NCBI GenBank assembly: GCA_950295325.1
Contig: OX485805.1
Coordinates: 34,461,501-34,525,500 of the forward strand
Length of the DNA stretch: 64,000 bases
From: Polytrichum commune
Taxonomy: Eukaryota; Streptophyta; Polytrichopsida; Polytrichales; Polytrichaceae
Direction: 5' to 3'
The position numbers were made by a program, and so were the translations under genes. The notes under the pieces were generated by a model. That model saw only the letters and a list, made by a program, of their open reading frames with translations, searched no databases and was not told the DNA's origin. Positions 23,001 to 35,358 of the stretch are shown piece by piece (positions within the stretch are counted from its first letter, which is position 1; each line of letters begins with the position of its first letter).

Positions 23001-26000
23001 GAATATGATTTTACTTGGTGGGATTACGTTCAGTAGGGCAATTTGATGGCCAAGCATATTATTTATTGGCTGTTTGGGCATGCAGGTTACAAGAGCTAGG
23101 GTTGGAGAAGGGTTGGGGAAATACGGCAGGCCGTGTGTTGCAAACCATCAAGATGCTCCAAGACCTGCTTCAGGCGCCTGACCCAGATACTTTGGAGCAA
23201 TTTTTGGCTCGCATCCCCATGGTCTTCAGTGTTGTGATTGTTTCACCGCATGGATACTTTGGCCAAGCAGGTGTTCTTGGCTTGCCAGATACTGGAGGGC
23301 AGGTGAGATTAAACCCAAATTCTGGATGTATCTACTAGTGTTGGACTGGTACCATCTATTTGGGTTATCATGTGGCTATATATAATGAGGATTTTACAAT
23401 TATTTGATACCAGTAAGGTATGGGTATTTTGAAGATGTTTTTGTTTTCGATACCATTCCAGTCTAAATCCTATGTAAGGACCTTTATAACTAGGTGGTAT
23501 TCTCCTATTAGTCATGTGGTAAGGATGATGGTATTGACCCAAGGATTTTCTCAATTTGTGATACCCACAAAAGTACCAATATTTAACTGTTTTTATGATT
23601 TTGATGCCGGTTGGGTAGGTTCTTATATCATCATTGATAACATCATTGATATTTTGTAATGATACCATTGTGTCTATGCCATTGTCTCTATGCCATAGTG
23701 TCTATGTTCCTGACCTTTTTAAGTGTCATACATGGGTGGCGGCTGTGTGGGCAGATTGTGTACATCTTGGACCAAGTAAGAGCTTTGGAAAATGAGATGC
23801 TTGAGAATCTTGAGCTGCAAGGACTGGACTTCAAGCCGCAAATTCTTATCGTAAGTTGATCAGTGCTCCAAACATTCTAGTGCTGTGTCATTACATGTCT
23901 TTGATACTTCATTAGGTTCAGGGAAAGAAAGACCTTGGCTCTTACTTATCTGGTGTGCTTGACAGCTCACGCGACTGATTCCCAATGCTATCGGAACTAC
24001 CTGCAACCAGAGACAGGAAAACATCACTGGAACCAAGCATTCACGCATCTTACGTGTTCCCTTCCGCCATAAAGGCAACATCTTGAACAACTGGATCTCG
24101 CGTTTTGATGTCTATCCCTACTTGGAAACCTTTGCCCAGGTAAACCTCTCCCCCTCGCTAGCATCTCATTTACTCACCTTTTTGATCAAGCGTTCATGTT
24201 TTCAGCGGGATAATAAAATGTAACGTTTTGACATTATGATTCTGATGTCTACAGGATTCGACCCATGAAATTCTGGCTGAGCTTTCAGGAGAACCTGACC
24301 TCATCATTGGAAACTACAGCGATGGCAACCTTGTGGCAACTTTGCTGTCTCACCACCTTGGTGTCACCCAGGTTTGCCTCATAAATTCTTTTCCAACTGC
24401 ACGGTGCAAATGTGTCCATCTAGAGAACTGTCTGTTATTGGACCTCAAACTTATCTGTTAAATGCTTGTTGCAGTGCACTATTGCACATGCGCTGGAGAA
24501 GACAAAGTATCCGGACTCGGACATTTACTGGAAGAGCTTCGAGGAGAAGTACCATTTCTCATGTCAGTTTACTGCTGACCTCATTGCCATGAATCACTCA
24601 GACTTCATCATCACCAGCACATACCAAGAAATTGCTGGGAGGTACAATGCCATTCTTTTTAGTGTGCATTTTTGCTGTGGAGTCGCTCACCTTTCTTACC
24701 CTGAAATATCTGTGAGCAGCTGACATTTCTGAACCTTCTTATATTACGGTTGGTCACTTTCTTTTTTCTCGGTTTGCAGTGCGGAGACTGTAGGGCAGTA
24801 TGAGAGCCATCAGGCTTTCACAATGCCAGGCCTGTACAGAGTTGTGAACGGTATCGATGTGTTCGACCCTAAGTTCAACATCGTGTCACCAGGAGCAGAT
24901 ATGAGTATCTACTATCCCTTCACTGAAACAGATCGCCGCTTGACAAGCCTTCATGGCGCCATTGAGGAGCTTTTATTCGACCCTGCGCAAACCGATGAGC
25001 ATATGTAAGTCTCACTCTACACAAACTCTTCAAGCATCTTACCTGCTAAAAATGTCAACAGATGCCATTGGTTATTGAAGCATATACCTAATTACTACAT
25101 GTAATATAAGTACCTTAGGCTTTTTGTTCCAAAGAATATTAAAGGTGACCTTAAATATGCCTTTCTTCATGCTTGCAAACATATGTAGGTTCATAGATGT
25201 GCCTCTAGATGAGATGCAAATGTTTTTTTGAGTCTTACTGAAGCAATGCAAACTGTTGTATATGTGACTGTATGTGGGCATATCTGAGTCTAACTCTACA
25301 CAAAATCGTCAAGTATCCTAACTGCTAAAGTCACTGCTAGATCCTATCAGAATGTATAATCTCTGCATGTAATAGAAGTACCTGTGGATCGGTTTTCTAC
25401 ATCAGATAATGGTGACAGTATGCCTTTCTTCATGCTTGCAAACGTATGTGATTTCTTAGAAGGGTAGCCTAAACCCGAGGACTTAACCTGAACCCCATGG
25501 GAATTCCAAGGTTAAGCTGCCTAAGGCCGGAATAGTACTCTGATGGGTGACCTTCCTAGCACTTGATTTCTGGTACACCCGAACCCAATCACAGTGGGGT
25601 ATCTGGGTCTCTGGAAAATTTTAACCACCATGTGGGGATGGTGAGGCTTGCCTTAAGGGGAGATAGGTGCTGGCACCTGTTGGGGCGTCTAGTTTCTTGT
25701 AATCCTGTTTCGGCATTACATATAGACTTGCACCAACTCGAAAATGAAGCGGTTGAACATAATTCACGCTGGTGGCAACATCAACATCGTAGTCATCTTT
25801 CTACTGGTTGCTTAGAATTGAAGGTTTTCAAATGTATGTTTTATTTTTACTGAGGACATGCAAATTGTTGTATGGTTTGCTGCAGTGGCTCAATAGACAA
25901 GAGCAAGCCAATCCTCTTCACCATGGCACGGCTCGATCGGGTGAAGAATCTCACAGGCCTGGTGGAACTATTTGCAAAGAATGAGAAGCTGAGGAACTTA

Positions 26001-27637
26001 GTGCACCTGGTCATTGTTGGCGGGGAGATCAACGCCGCAAAGTCAAAGGACCGGGAGGAAGTCAAAGAGATTGAGAAGATGCACAGTCTGATCAAAGAAT
26101 ACAAACTTCAGCACAACTTCAGATGGATCCGGTCTCAAACGAACAGAGTGCGCAACGGGGAGTTGTACCGCTACATTGCAGATTCGCATGGTGCTTTCGT
26201 GCAACCTGCACTCTACGAAGGGTTTGGTTTGACGGTTGTGGAGGCAATGACAAGCGGGCTTCCCACTTTTGCAACATCTCATGGAGGTCCAGCAGAGATT
26301 ATTGAGAATGGAGTGTCTGGTTACCACATTGATCCATACCACCCTGATGAAGTGGGCGAAGTGATTGCAGCCTTCTTTGAGAGATTCAAAACACAGCCAG
26401 AAATCTGGACTCAAGTTTCAGAAGCTGGTCTGAAGCGCATATATGCAAGGTTAGTGTCCTCTTATAACAGACTAGGTAATGTTATTGACTTTGATAATGA
26501 ATGAGATATTCATACGAGCTCTGAATTTTTTAAGGAAAGCGGCTATGGGATGGGTCTCTACTCTAGCCTGTGGCAAGGTGACATGTGTCCATCTACCGAA
26601 TGTAGTGCTTTGACCATGTCAAGGTCGTTCATTGCGGTTGATAATGTGTCTCCTCATATCTAATCAAGAATGTCCATGTGAACAAAATCACTTGGCCTCA
26701 CCACTATGTTGAATAGAGAGTTTTGTCCAAGAGCACCTCGCTGACAAATATTATGTGTCTATGGTCATACAGCTTCACTTGGAAAATCTATGCTGAGCGT
26801 CTGATGACACTGTCTCGAGTCTACGGGTTCTGGAAGTATGTTTCGAAGCTGCACAGACGTGAAGCTCGGAGGTATTTGGAGATGTTCTACATCCTCAAGT
26901 TCCGGGAGTTGGTATGACATCCCTCTCACTTATTCCTTGTTATCAGTCTTTCATCTTCTTCTTGCAATTCTTCAGAGTGAGTTTAGAGTTTAGGGTTTAG
27001 GGCCTTATTCATTTGGGGTCATTAGTTCGGGAGCCCCATAAATAAAAAAAAGTTAAATTGCAGCATCCAATGAGGGAAGGGGCTAATGAGGGGTATGGAA
27101 CCTAGGAATAGGGATAGAAGAAGTAGGGTAGGGACCTATTAGGGTATTGTGCACATTCCTTGGACAATCACGAACAGTAAAACTAAACTGAAGGATGCAT
27201 TCAACAATTGAAGGCATCAATGTAATACTTGTGTTAAGTAGTAGTTGCCTTGTCATTTGATTTCCCTTGGTTATTTCATAGCTTCTTGCACATCTATGCT
27301 TTGTCCTTAGAACACAAGGTCATATTCTTGGCTCTTACTAGAGCTTACTTGAACACAATGTATGTAAGGCAAGGCTAGAGGAGGGAATCACAAGCACTGA
27401 AATCCTTTGAAATCATTCTTCTTGCCATGCACTTCAGATGAGACCAATACTTGACGTCAGATGTTCATGCTACTATTGCAGGTAAAGACTGTACCTTTAT
27501 CGAACGATGACGAACATCCCGATGAGAAATCAGAGAAAAAAGCCCAGCTGGGTCCTGGGGAAGCAGCTATAGTTGGTGTACCTGCATCTGGGTCGAAGGT
27601 GAGGGAGGCTCTTGCTGGAGCATTGTCCAAACCGTGA
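20067..27637 (+). CDS. SUS: Sucrose synthase, 14 coding exons, 851 aa
   Basis: Catalyses sucrose + UDP to fructose + UDP-glucose in the cytosol, feeding cell wall, starch and respiration. Exons: 20067-20170, 20786-20915, 21632-21786, 22172-22364, 22817-22935, 23086-23302, 23755-23850, 23966-24139, 24255-24371, 24475-24641, 24780-25004, 25886-26449, 26773-26911, 27482-27637. All junctions are GT-AG, in phase, and total 2556 bases. Residues 1-300 are the SUS N-terminal domain, with the phosphorylation-site context LQRITSMKE (Ser13). The GT-B catalytic part follows: GLPDTGGQ near 300, GNYSDGN near 415, [12 protein letters not shown] near 440, UDP-binding MARLDRVKN with R581 and K586, and the GT4 E-X7-E motif EGFGLTVVE (E677, E685). 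It is slightly longer than the usual 805-830 aa because of a C-terminal tail. The acceptor of exon 5 was chosen at 22817 because it restores [10 protein letters not shown]. Start: conserved [10 protein letters not shown] after a leader intron. It looks functional. Confidence 0.96.
20213..20700 (+). repeat. SUS: Tandem duplication in sucrose synthase intron 1
   Basis: Copies at about 20213-20438 and 20460-20700 share tctgcggttt, ccggttct, ggcatc..ttactgga, ccttttgacct and ggtctgtt. Together they make up most of the 615-bp intron. Confidence 0.85.
21104..21545 (+). repeat. SUS: Duplicated block in sucrose synthase intron 2
   Basis: About 120 bases at 21104-21230 recur at 21415-21545 (shared tcctcgtta, tttcagct, aaaggtcat, gggttaaggt, attaggaagtgt/attaggaggtgt), diverged and with an intervening spacer. 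Confidence 0.75.
25009..25886 (+). repeat. SUS: Tandem duplication in sucrose synthase intron 11, second copy split by a SINE
   Basis: Copy 1 (about 25009-25270) and copy 2 (25289-25454 plus 25818-25886) share ctctacacaa, tgctaaa, gaagtacct and tatgcctttcttcatgcttg, then tgcaaa(c/t)tgttgtat. Removing the element at 25462-25810 makes copy 2 collinear with copy 1. Confidence 0.85.
25462..25810 (+). mobile_element. 5S-rRNA-derived SINE with 7-bp target duplication
   Basis: The first ~120 bases follow the plant 5S rRNA gene: gggt at the start, gaaccccatgggaattcc, ggttaagctgcctaaggc, then the highly conserved internal-promoter block tagtactctgatgggtgacc and an end like gtacaccc. An unrelated body of ~230 bases follows and ends in ttg. 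Both sides carry CTTAGAA (25455-25461 and 25811-25817). A 5S head, non-coding body and short target duplication define a 5S-type SINE (SINE3-like), mobilised by LINE machinery. A simple 5S pseudogene would not include the body between the duplications. Confidence 0.82.
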
Positions 27638-30250
27638 TGAACTAGGCTTCCTGTAGGTTGCTGCTTCCCAATTAATTTTGCGGCAAGAATGTGGTTGCAA
27701 TTCAACAATGTGCACGAATTCTCCTGGCATTGGCACCTTCGTGCAAATTTTTAGGGCGACCCAGCTTTCTCCCAGCGTCATCACAATTTTGTTAAGAATG
27801 TACCCTGTTAATACACTGCTGTACAGAATGGCAACCTTTCTGTACTCTCTCGTGTTGATGATCTCCTGACTGTTATCGGAGCTGCTTTTGCTCTGGCTGT
27901 GTTGAGTAATACGATTTGTAACTTTAATTGTCAAGCATGTTCAACAAAGTTTTTCAGTTGAAGGTGGAAAATGCTCATGAAGAGCAACTAACTGAACCCA
28001 CCACCAACAAAATCGTTCATAGCCTTCATTTTCTTGCTTCCCTGCTTTGTTGACATATGAAATTATATACTCAATGATGTAGATATATTCAAGTTATCTA
28101 CATGAACATACCCAGACTCTGATATGCCCTACTTCACATCCAACTTGGACATGACTTGGAGATTATACATTCCAGACATTCCTAAGTAACCTCTGGGAGG
28201 TACCGTCCACCGATATATGTGCAATTAGGTTTCCCCACGCTAACTCATCGGCATTCAACAGATATATAAATAATGTTGTAAGTTGTTGTAGTCCGAATTC
28301 TACCTAAGGTAATTTGCATGGGTAACGGGGAAACCTATTTGCGAAGGCAAAGTAATGGCACATACAAATGTAGCTTTAGGATTTTGACAGAGAGCTTGCC
28401 ATTAACGTTCCCACACAAAACCCAGCAAATTGCCATCTAGATTTGGCCCAGGGGGTGCACCTCTCATGAAAACCAAGAATCAGGCGTGTTCAATATATAC
28501 CCAATATACCCTTATATAAAGGTTGGTTTTTGTAAAATTAGCATTACATGTACTTTTACGCCTCCACTTAACTAGGTAAGGATGTTTAGGCTCTTTGCAC
28601 GGATCCCAGTTTCTTGGTTGCATAACCTCACACAAATCAGAAGCCACAATGCTCACATTGGAGCCAAAATGGGCTGCTTTATTCACATAAAATCTCTTCC
28701 ACCATTGCGGGTATGAGTATTACAATTGTTTGCACACTCGAGAGTGAAGTCGAGTCATTTGGACTACACTAGAGTAGAGCCACCTATTCTTGATCAGAAC
28801 TTCATCGAGAATCTATAGGGTGTCATAATTTTAATAAGATTGGGACTAATTTCAGTAATTTCTTTTCGTGGGTGGTGTAAGTAAGGTTTAATGTTTCATG
28901 GTTTGTAAGGGTTAGTTTTCATGTAGGCTGCTTGCTCACCAAATTCTTGTGGAAATGTAGATGCCGCCATGTTGAATCTATATTTCCACTAGAATCTAAT
29001 GGGGACTAACCCAAAGTCTCCAACTTTGGTTATGGTATCATCAAGGAATCAATGGTGCCATGACACATGTCCCTGGTTTTGAGTGTTAAAGTGAGGAGAT
29101 TTTTTTCTCAAAATGAGTGGTTAAGATAGACTCTAGACATTGGTAATGTGATCAAGCCAACTTTTGGCTTCAAAAATACACATTAATTTCAATTTAAGCA
29201 AAAAAATTAGCAAAAAAAATAAAAATTGCAATCCTCTTGATTTCCATCTTCCTACATGGGAAGAATTTGCACCCCCTTATACTTCTCCATGTTTGGTTCA
29301 TAATCTCTTAAGTGATCAGTTATGGGCACCTTTGCTCTACATCCTCCGGTTCAAGTTCTACTACCGCTTCATCCTCCATCCTCAACTAAGATACTCTCAA
29401 CATGCCTCCTAAGGTGGCAAAGGTCTTAGCTCTCAACCTATCACACCTCTAATCTTCTCTTATCCTTAGTTTCCTACTGCAAATTCACGTTGGGTAAACG
29501 TTGGCTTGCTGCATGGTTACTTCAGTAAATAATCCGATTAACATGTATGATTTCAACAATAAAATTACAAGTGACAATATGTATACATGAGCATCTAAGT
29601 CTGCAATATATGTCATAAAAGCTGATGCAATTATTACTTCTAAGTCTACCATCAAATGATAAGTAAGATCTTATGTTCAATTGTTGTTAATTCCTTTTTG
29701 ATACCAACATAAGCCAATCTTCATGTTCGAGGGAGGGCCAAGATTCAAGTCAATTGGATGCCTATACTCCACCCAACTATCACCAAACTTTCTATGCACC
29801 CTATGTAAACCCTCCTAACAAACCAAACCTTAATTGGAACTGATTGTTTTGGTCTACCTTGTTTCTACAATTTTAGCTTGCACTAATTGAGTATTTCAAC
29901 TAACAAAAAATCCACCTTTGGCTTTTTATGTCCATCTCCATGTCATGCCTTGTCATATCATGAAGTTGTCTAGGTTCAGCTCACTTTCGAATTATCTCAT
30001 CCAAATCTCACGATGCTCACTTTTCATCCACATCCTTCTTCACAAGGGCGGCTACGGATGCACCGAAGTATGTTCGTATGGTCTTCACTTTTCAGCAGGA
30101 CCCCACCTAGGCAGACTCGGTGAAATCAACAATCGGACTCCCGATTGCAAGAAGCTTAGGCGATCTTTCACTTAAAATTTCTTCAGGGCGCTTCGGGGGA
30201 TTCAACAATCAGGCGCATGTATTCTGCATAAGCGGTGAGATACCCAATCC
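27638..30250. other. Intergenic DNA, no gene recognised
   Basis: Begins with the 3' UTR of sucrose synthase. The rest is AT-rich with no recognised coding, RNA or transposon feature. Confidence 0.5.
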
Positions 30251-30309
30251 TCCTGTCTGAGCTTGATGATCACCGTTGTTTCCATCTGGCATTTTCTCGA
30301 ATTCCCAGG

Positions 30310-31530
30310 TCAGGTTGTCTACGAGTCAAGCTTATATGCGAAGAAGTAGGAAATTCAGCTTCGAAATTCACTCTTGAAGCAAGCATGTCAAATCTTTGTG
30401 GAGATCGTTCACCAATTTTGCTGTAGGTTTGAGCTGGTGAGCCCAATTGGATTAGCTGTGGAATTCCTCCTCGGAGTCTTGGGTGGTGATGTGTGCTTCA
30501 AAGGGGCAGAAGGAACGGAATGCCCATCAGCTAGGATTCTTTACCAGAATGAAGCTAATAAAATCCTCCAGGTTAGGGTGTCTCCGAGTTACGGTCAAGG
30601 TTTTTTTTGCCAAGGATTAGGAAATTTTGACTGTGTAATTTTTATTTTTGAGGGCTTTGTGAAGCAAGCAAGACTTTTGTGTAGAGATCGATTACGCTTT
30701 CTTCTATGGGGATGTGGTGAACCACATTGGATTTTCTGTAGAATCTCTTCGACGAATCTTAATGGAAATTTGGAAAAGATTATGCACATCGTATGATATT
30801 TTTTGAGTGAGGTGTGCGTGTGTGTGGTTCACGCTAAAAGGCTTCGGGTGGACGACATAATGACTTCCCGATGCAATGGGGATGGAATTTCTATAGCAAG
30901 ATATCCGTCCAGAATTGACAATAGGATTTAGAAATGCAGCTTGAGAAGTGATGACCGGTAAGAGAACTTTATTTGTGTAACTGCTCCTCTTGAGGTTGAG
31001 ATGTGGAGTAAGGTTCAGAAAGGTGGATAGCCACGAGCTATTAAAAAATAAATTCACGGCAGCTTAGAATTGGGGATACAGCACGAATTACGATCCTGCA
31101 GATTTATGCTTCGATACGGAGCTGGAAATGGATCTCGTTGTAGAGAAACATCTACTCTGGCGCACAACCTGTTCTTTACAGGGAAACTGTCATCTGTCGT
31201 AGCTTGGATGTTGCGTGGTGGAATTCCAGAAACTTTTGAGAATCATCGATGAAACTGCTGATTCTACTTTGCCAAATCTCAGTGCACTACCTTAGGTCCC
31301 CATCAGGTCAATCTCTAATTCTCATGTTACCTGTTTCGGGAATACATAGAGAATTAGACTGACTAGAATTAGACCAACTCGAAGATGATGCAACACCAAA
31401 ATTTGACGCAGGTGGAAACTTATAATTTATTTTCTTTTCGGTGATGGCATTTCCAAAACTTAACTCTGGGGTTGATGAAACTGCTGATTTTAATTTGCCA
31501 AATGTTTGTGCATCGCATTAGCTAGACGGA
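30310..31530 (+). repeat. Diverged duplications in the dioxygenase 5' region
   Basis: A block at about 30340-30480 (gaagcaagcatg, gagatcg, cccaattggatt, tgtggaattcctcctcgg) recurs at about 30655-30760 (gaagcaagcaag, gagatcgatt, ccacattggatttt, tgtagaatctcttcgacg). A second pair, gatgaaactgctgatt...tttgccaaat, occurs at 31248 and 31474, the latter ending just before the start codon. This region probably holds leader exons and introns that I cannot place. Confidence 0.65.
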
Positions 31531-31542
31531 GGACTCATCAGC

Positions 31543-34500
31543 ATGGGGCAGCTTGCGAACCCCAAAAGCTCAACCTGGGCCGAAAAACCCGAGGCATTCA
31601 TCCTCCCGCCCGAGCACCGGCCGAAAGCCGGACCCAAGTCCGCGGACGACGACATTCCCGTGCTCAGCCTGGCCCCCTTCTTCGATGCCATCGGCGAGTC
31701 GGATAAGAACACACCGAGTACGAGTAAGAACTGGGGCGACATCGCGGCCAAGGTCGCAAGCTGCGAGGAGCCGGCGTTCCGGGGATTGGTGGCGGACATC
31801 GGCAAGGCGTGCAAGGAGTGGGGATTCTTCGCGGTGACCGATCACGGGGTGCCGTTTGCGCTGTTGGAGAATGTGCAGGCGGTGGGGAGGGAATTTTTCA
31901 GGCTGCCGATGGAGGAGAAGAAGCGGATCGGGAGGACGTTTGAGATGCACCTCGGCTACAATGACTCGGAGCTCACCAAGAACACGCGCGATTGGAAGGA
32001 GATCTTCGACTGGGCTGCCCGAGGGTTCATGGAGATGCCGGAGAGCGTGGAAAGCGACTACAGGTATGTGAGGTAGATGGGTCTTTAAATGGATACTTTT
32101 CCCGACTAAAGGTTGATGGGCCATGAGTGACTCGTTTCCGTAATCGGATCCCTAAATGCGATTGGTATGTGGTTCGGTGAGGATCGAAGAGCATAAAAGA
32201 CACATGTTTCGGAAAGTTTAGACAACTACTTGAAATATTAATAATTATTCGACACTCAATAGTAGACACAACAGGGAGGGACCTATGTGATCGGTGATGC
32301 AACCAAACATTTTGAAACACATTCATGTCATTTGAAATGCAAACCTCCAAAGGGTGAGCCCCCCACTTTCTTAACAATGTTATTATGTGTACAGTCCCTC
32401 AAACATGGATGAAAATTGTGGGTTTGATCCTTCTTTGAGAGAAATTTCTATTAAGAGCTCGTTAGCTTGTTGTGTGTCAGAGCCTATTATGAAAGTTGGG
32501 TAAACTTTCTGGACCTCCTCTTGCCATCCCAAAACTTTGAGAAAACTTTTAGGATCTAAAATAGGGTTTGTCCATGAGACTCAACACTTTACACCCTAGA
32601 TAGGCCTATGCAAGGCTAGCTTGGCGCACCCATTCTAGTAGGTCAAGCTAGAAAGTCCGGTTTTATTAGCCCTTTGAGCATGGTTATATGAAGCATTAAG
32701 AAAACTTGGGTGACTGTATGCATAAGCTCACAAACTCACGTTTTAGCCAACTCAACTCAAGTTTGATGCCAAAACTTTACTCATAACTCAATCATGAAGC
32801 ATATGATTTTCCAAAAAAAAAATCCAAGTGGAAACATACTAGAATGACCTATGTGCACATGAGACACTTATATTTTGCTAACAAGAACAACATAATAGAA
32901 TAGAAACGCCGGCTTTATGGGGAAGCAAGCGTGAATGATGAGCCTGGGCTACTGCCACTTCTCGGTGTGGACTCTCTTGCGTTAGCATACCACGTGAGAG
33001 ACAAGTGAGTGGAGGGTCAAATGTTGGTAGGGCCATGGACTTGCCCGCCTGTAAATCCTAAAACCCTTCCGATGTTGGAATCTCATGACGTGCAAATTGC
33101 AGGAGCTGCAAATACTCCGAGGCAACCGTGAAGAGCTACAACCAGTGGCCCGCAAAGCCCGAGGGTTTCCGAGAAGCGTGTGAGCTTTACACCGCTGCCG
33201 TGGAGCATCTAGGCAACATATTGCTGGGCCTTGTGTCCATGAGCCTCGGGCTGCCCTTCAACCTCTTACACCATTGTTTTGAGGAGAATACGTCTCGCTC
33301 GCGCTTGAATTACTACCCGCAATGCCCCCTGTCAGATATGGTCTGTGGGGTGAACAGGTAAATCAAGTAGGTACAGCATTATCCCAGGCAGCGATAGCAA
33401 TGAAGGTTTTTTACAAATTTGTGTTGAAAGATTTCAAGTTCTTTGAGTGTGTTGCAGTAATCTACGCATGCTCTTGTGAGAGAGTGACGACAAGTCGCTG
33501 GAATGGAGATGAAAATTGATGAAAATTTTGTTTGCATGTGATCAGACATGTTGATTCAGGGGCACTCACTGTTCTGGCACAAGATGATGTTGGAGGGTTA
33601 CAGGTGAGACAAACACTTTATAACCCCTACATTCCTTTAAACCCTAAATCTGCCACAAAACGACGGTTCTTGGACGAACTGGGTACTGTTAGATTTTGTG
33701 GCCAACTCCCTTCAAGAACAATGCCAAGGAAATAGTATGGAAAATGTCAGCTCTTGGATTCCTCTTTTCTGTGTGTTCAGGTTTCTTTAAAAAAGCCAAG
33801 GCCGCAGGGCACAACCAACCAGAATATAATTATTTTTGCAGCATTTTTATATTATGCTTACTTGGAGATTTAGGATCTCAGTACAATTTGGAAAGGCAAA
33901 TGAGTTATGAGAACGTTCTACATAGATACGCAAACTACATTGAAAGGGACCTTATCCCAAAAGAACAACAAACGCGGGCATCCGTTTTTATGCTCTTTTT
34001 CTAGCCAAGGCTACTTTACCTTTGAGAAACCATCAATACAATATTTAAGTTTTTAGGTAGATACCTTCATGAAGATATGTTGATTAGTCTTTATAAAGGC
34101 ATATAGAAGATAAAGACAATGAACAAGTGGTGGTAGTCTAGGTTCTAAGTTAGGGTAGATGTGAATCTACAACATGCATAAAAATTATAAAACATGGGAA
34201 AAGGACATAAAATACAAAAAGCAAGGTTCATCTTTTACAGGCGTTTACTTATGTTACAATTGTTATTAAGCAAAAATTGTGTGAAATCAAAAGGTAGGGT
34301 GGTAACATTGTTACTTAATGTTATGTTACAAGGTCTTCAAAATAATTCAAAGTATCATGAATTGCATCCTTGTAAATTGCATGTATTTAATTGTAGGCCC
34401 TATATTCATTGAGCCTACTCTTATGTCATTTGGAGCTTATCTACTATGGAACTTGCTCAAATAAGGATACCTAAAACAGTTGCCTTTAGGATTACCCTTC

Positions 34501-35358
34501 CGATTGTCAATTATAATGTAAATGTCATCTCCACTTAAAACGGTTCAAAATGTTTGTGTGAAATCTAGATCGTATGAACAACGCTCCTTAGGAAGTTGGC
34601 ATTTCTATCATACCCTTTTAGCTTACACCACTTCTTGTAGGATATGAAATATGTAATTAGCATGAGATGATTAGTGAATCCAAATCATGTTTGTAGCCAC
34701 TCTCCTCATAAATTTAGCGCTTGTATGAATATCCTATTTATTGTCAAAGTGAAGATTCTATGAGTTAGTAAATGATCATATAGATCCCCCAATTATGTCG
34801 ACTATTATGTCTAGAATGGTTAACAAATTTTGGGCACATAGTCCAATCTCCTTTTCAACATGTGTTTTTTTGTCTGTTCCTAGATTTACGCCCAACCAGA
34901 CACCACTCAAATACAGGTGTCCATTTAAGATCGGGAACCGAATTAGGCACATCTACCTTTGTTTGTTGCCTTGAACTTTCAGCTTCAACATGTGGAATGT
35001 GCTATGTGATTTGTCACTGCAGGTGAAGCGAAGAGATGGAGAATGGATATCAGTGAAACCACGTGCAGGGGCATTTGTTGTGAATGTTGGCGCAATCTTT
35101 CAGGTGTGGAGCAATGATAAGTACAGGGCAATTGAGCATCGCGCCATGGTAAATGAAAACAAGGAGAGGCTGTCAATCCCAGTTTTTTTTGATCCTGACA
35201 TCAAGACAAATGTAGCCCCAGTGCCAGAGCTCCTTGATCAAGACCACCAACCCCCACGCTATCAACCCTACAACTGGGGATTTTTCAGGAAGACAAGGAA
35301 CAATGGAAACTTCAAGCCACTTGGAGAAAACATTCAGATTCATCATTACGCACTGTAG
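31543..35358 (+). CDS. 2-oxoglutarate/Fe(II)-dependent dioxygenase, 4 exons, 389 aa
   Basis: Exons 31543-32063, 33103-33357, 33546-33603 and 35023-35358, all GT-AG and in phase (1170 bases). This is a cytosolic plant DOXC-type oxygenase using 2-oxoglutarate and O2 to hydroxylate or desaturate a small molecule. The N-terminal DIOX_N domain lies around residues 38-150 (IPVLSLAPFFDA, CKEWGFFAVTDHGVP). The jelly-roll core has RLNYYPQCP near 240, the iron ligands H260 and D262 in HVDSGALTVLAQDD, H317 in IEHRAMVN, and the 2-oxoglutarate anchor R327-L-S. The short third exon carries the HxD motif. Exon 1 is much richer in GC than its surroundings. The substrate cannot be told from sequence: flavonoid, gibberellin, auxin and other enzymes share this fold. 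The Met was chosen as the first in frame at the usual distance from DIOX_N. Confidence 0.92.
32420..32665 (-). repeat. Dispersed repeat C, copy 2, in dioxygenase intron 1
   Basis: Inverse copy of 17366-17625 (shared tgggtttgatccttctt, gagctcg, gagcctatt.tgaaagttgg). It accounts for about a quarter of the 1039-bp intron. Confidence 0.5.
34620..34830 (+). repeat. Dispersed repeat B, copy 2, in dioxygenase intron 3
   Basis: Shares aggatatgaaa, gccactctcctcataa, gcttgtatgaatat and aattatgt with the copies at 7004-7230 and 42250-42780. Intron 3 is 1419 bases, the longest of the gene. Confidence 0.5.

Noticed and set aside
25462-25580. Functional 5S rRNA gene
   Set aside because: Too many changes outside the internal promoter, no T-run terminator at the end, and an attached body within the target duplications.
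25847-26414. Long minus-strand frames opposite sucrose synthase exon 12
   Set aside because: They are shadows of a long conserved exon read on the other strand. No independent signals.
31570-32124. 184-codon minus-strand frame opposite dioxygenase exon 1
   Set aside because: GC-rich exon without stops on the complementary strand. The plus-strand product has clear domains.
33696-34004. 102-codon frame in dioxygenase intron 3
   Set aside because: Lies between well-defined exons 3 and 4, has no domain, and the spliced product is complete without it.
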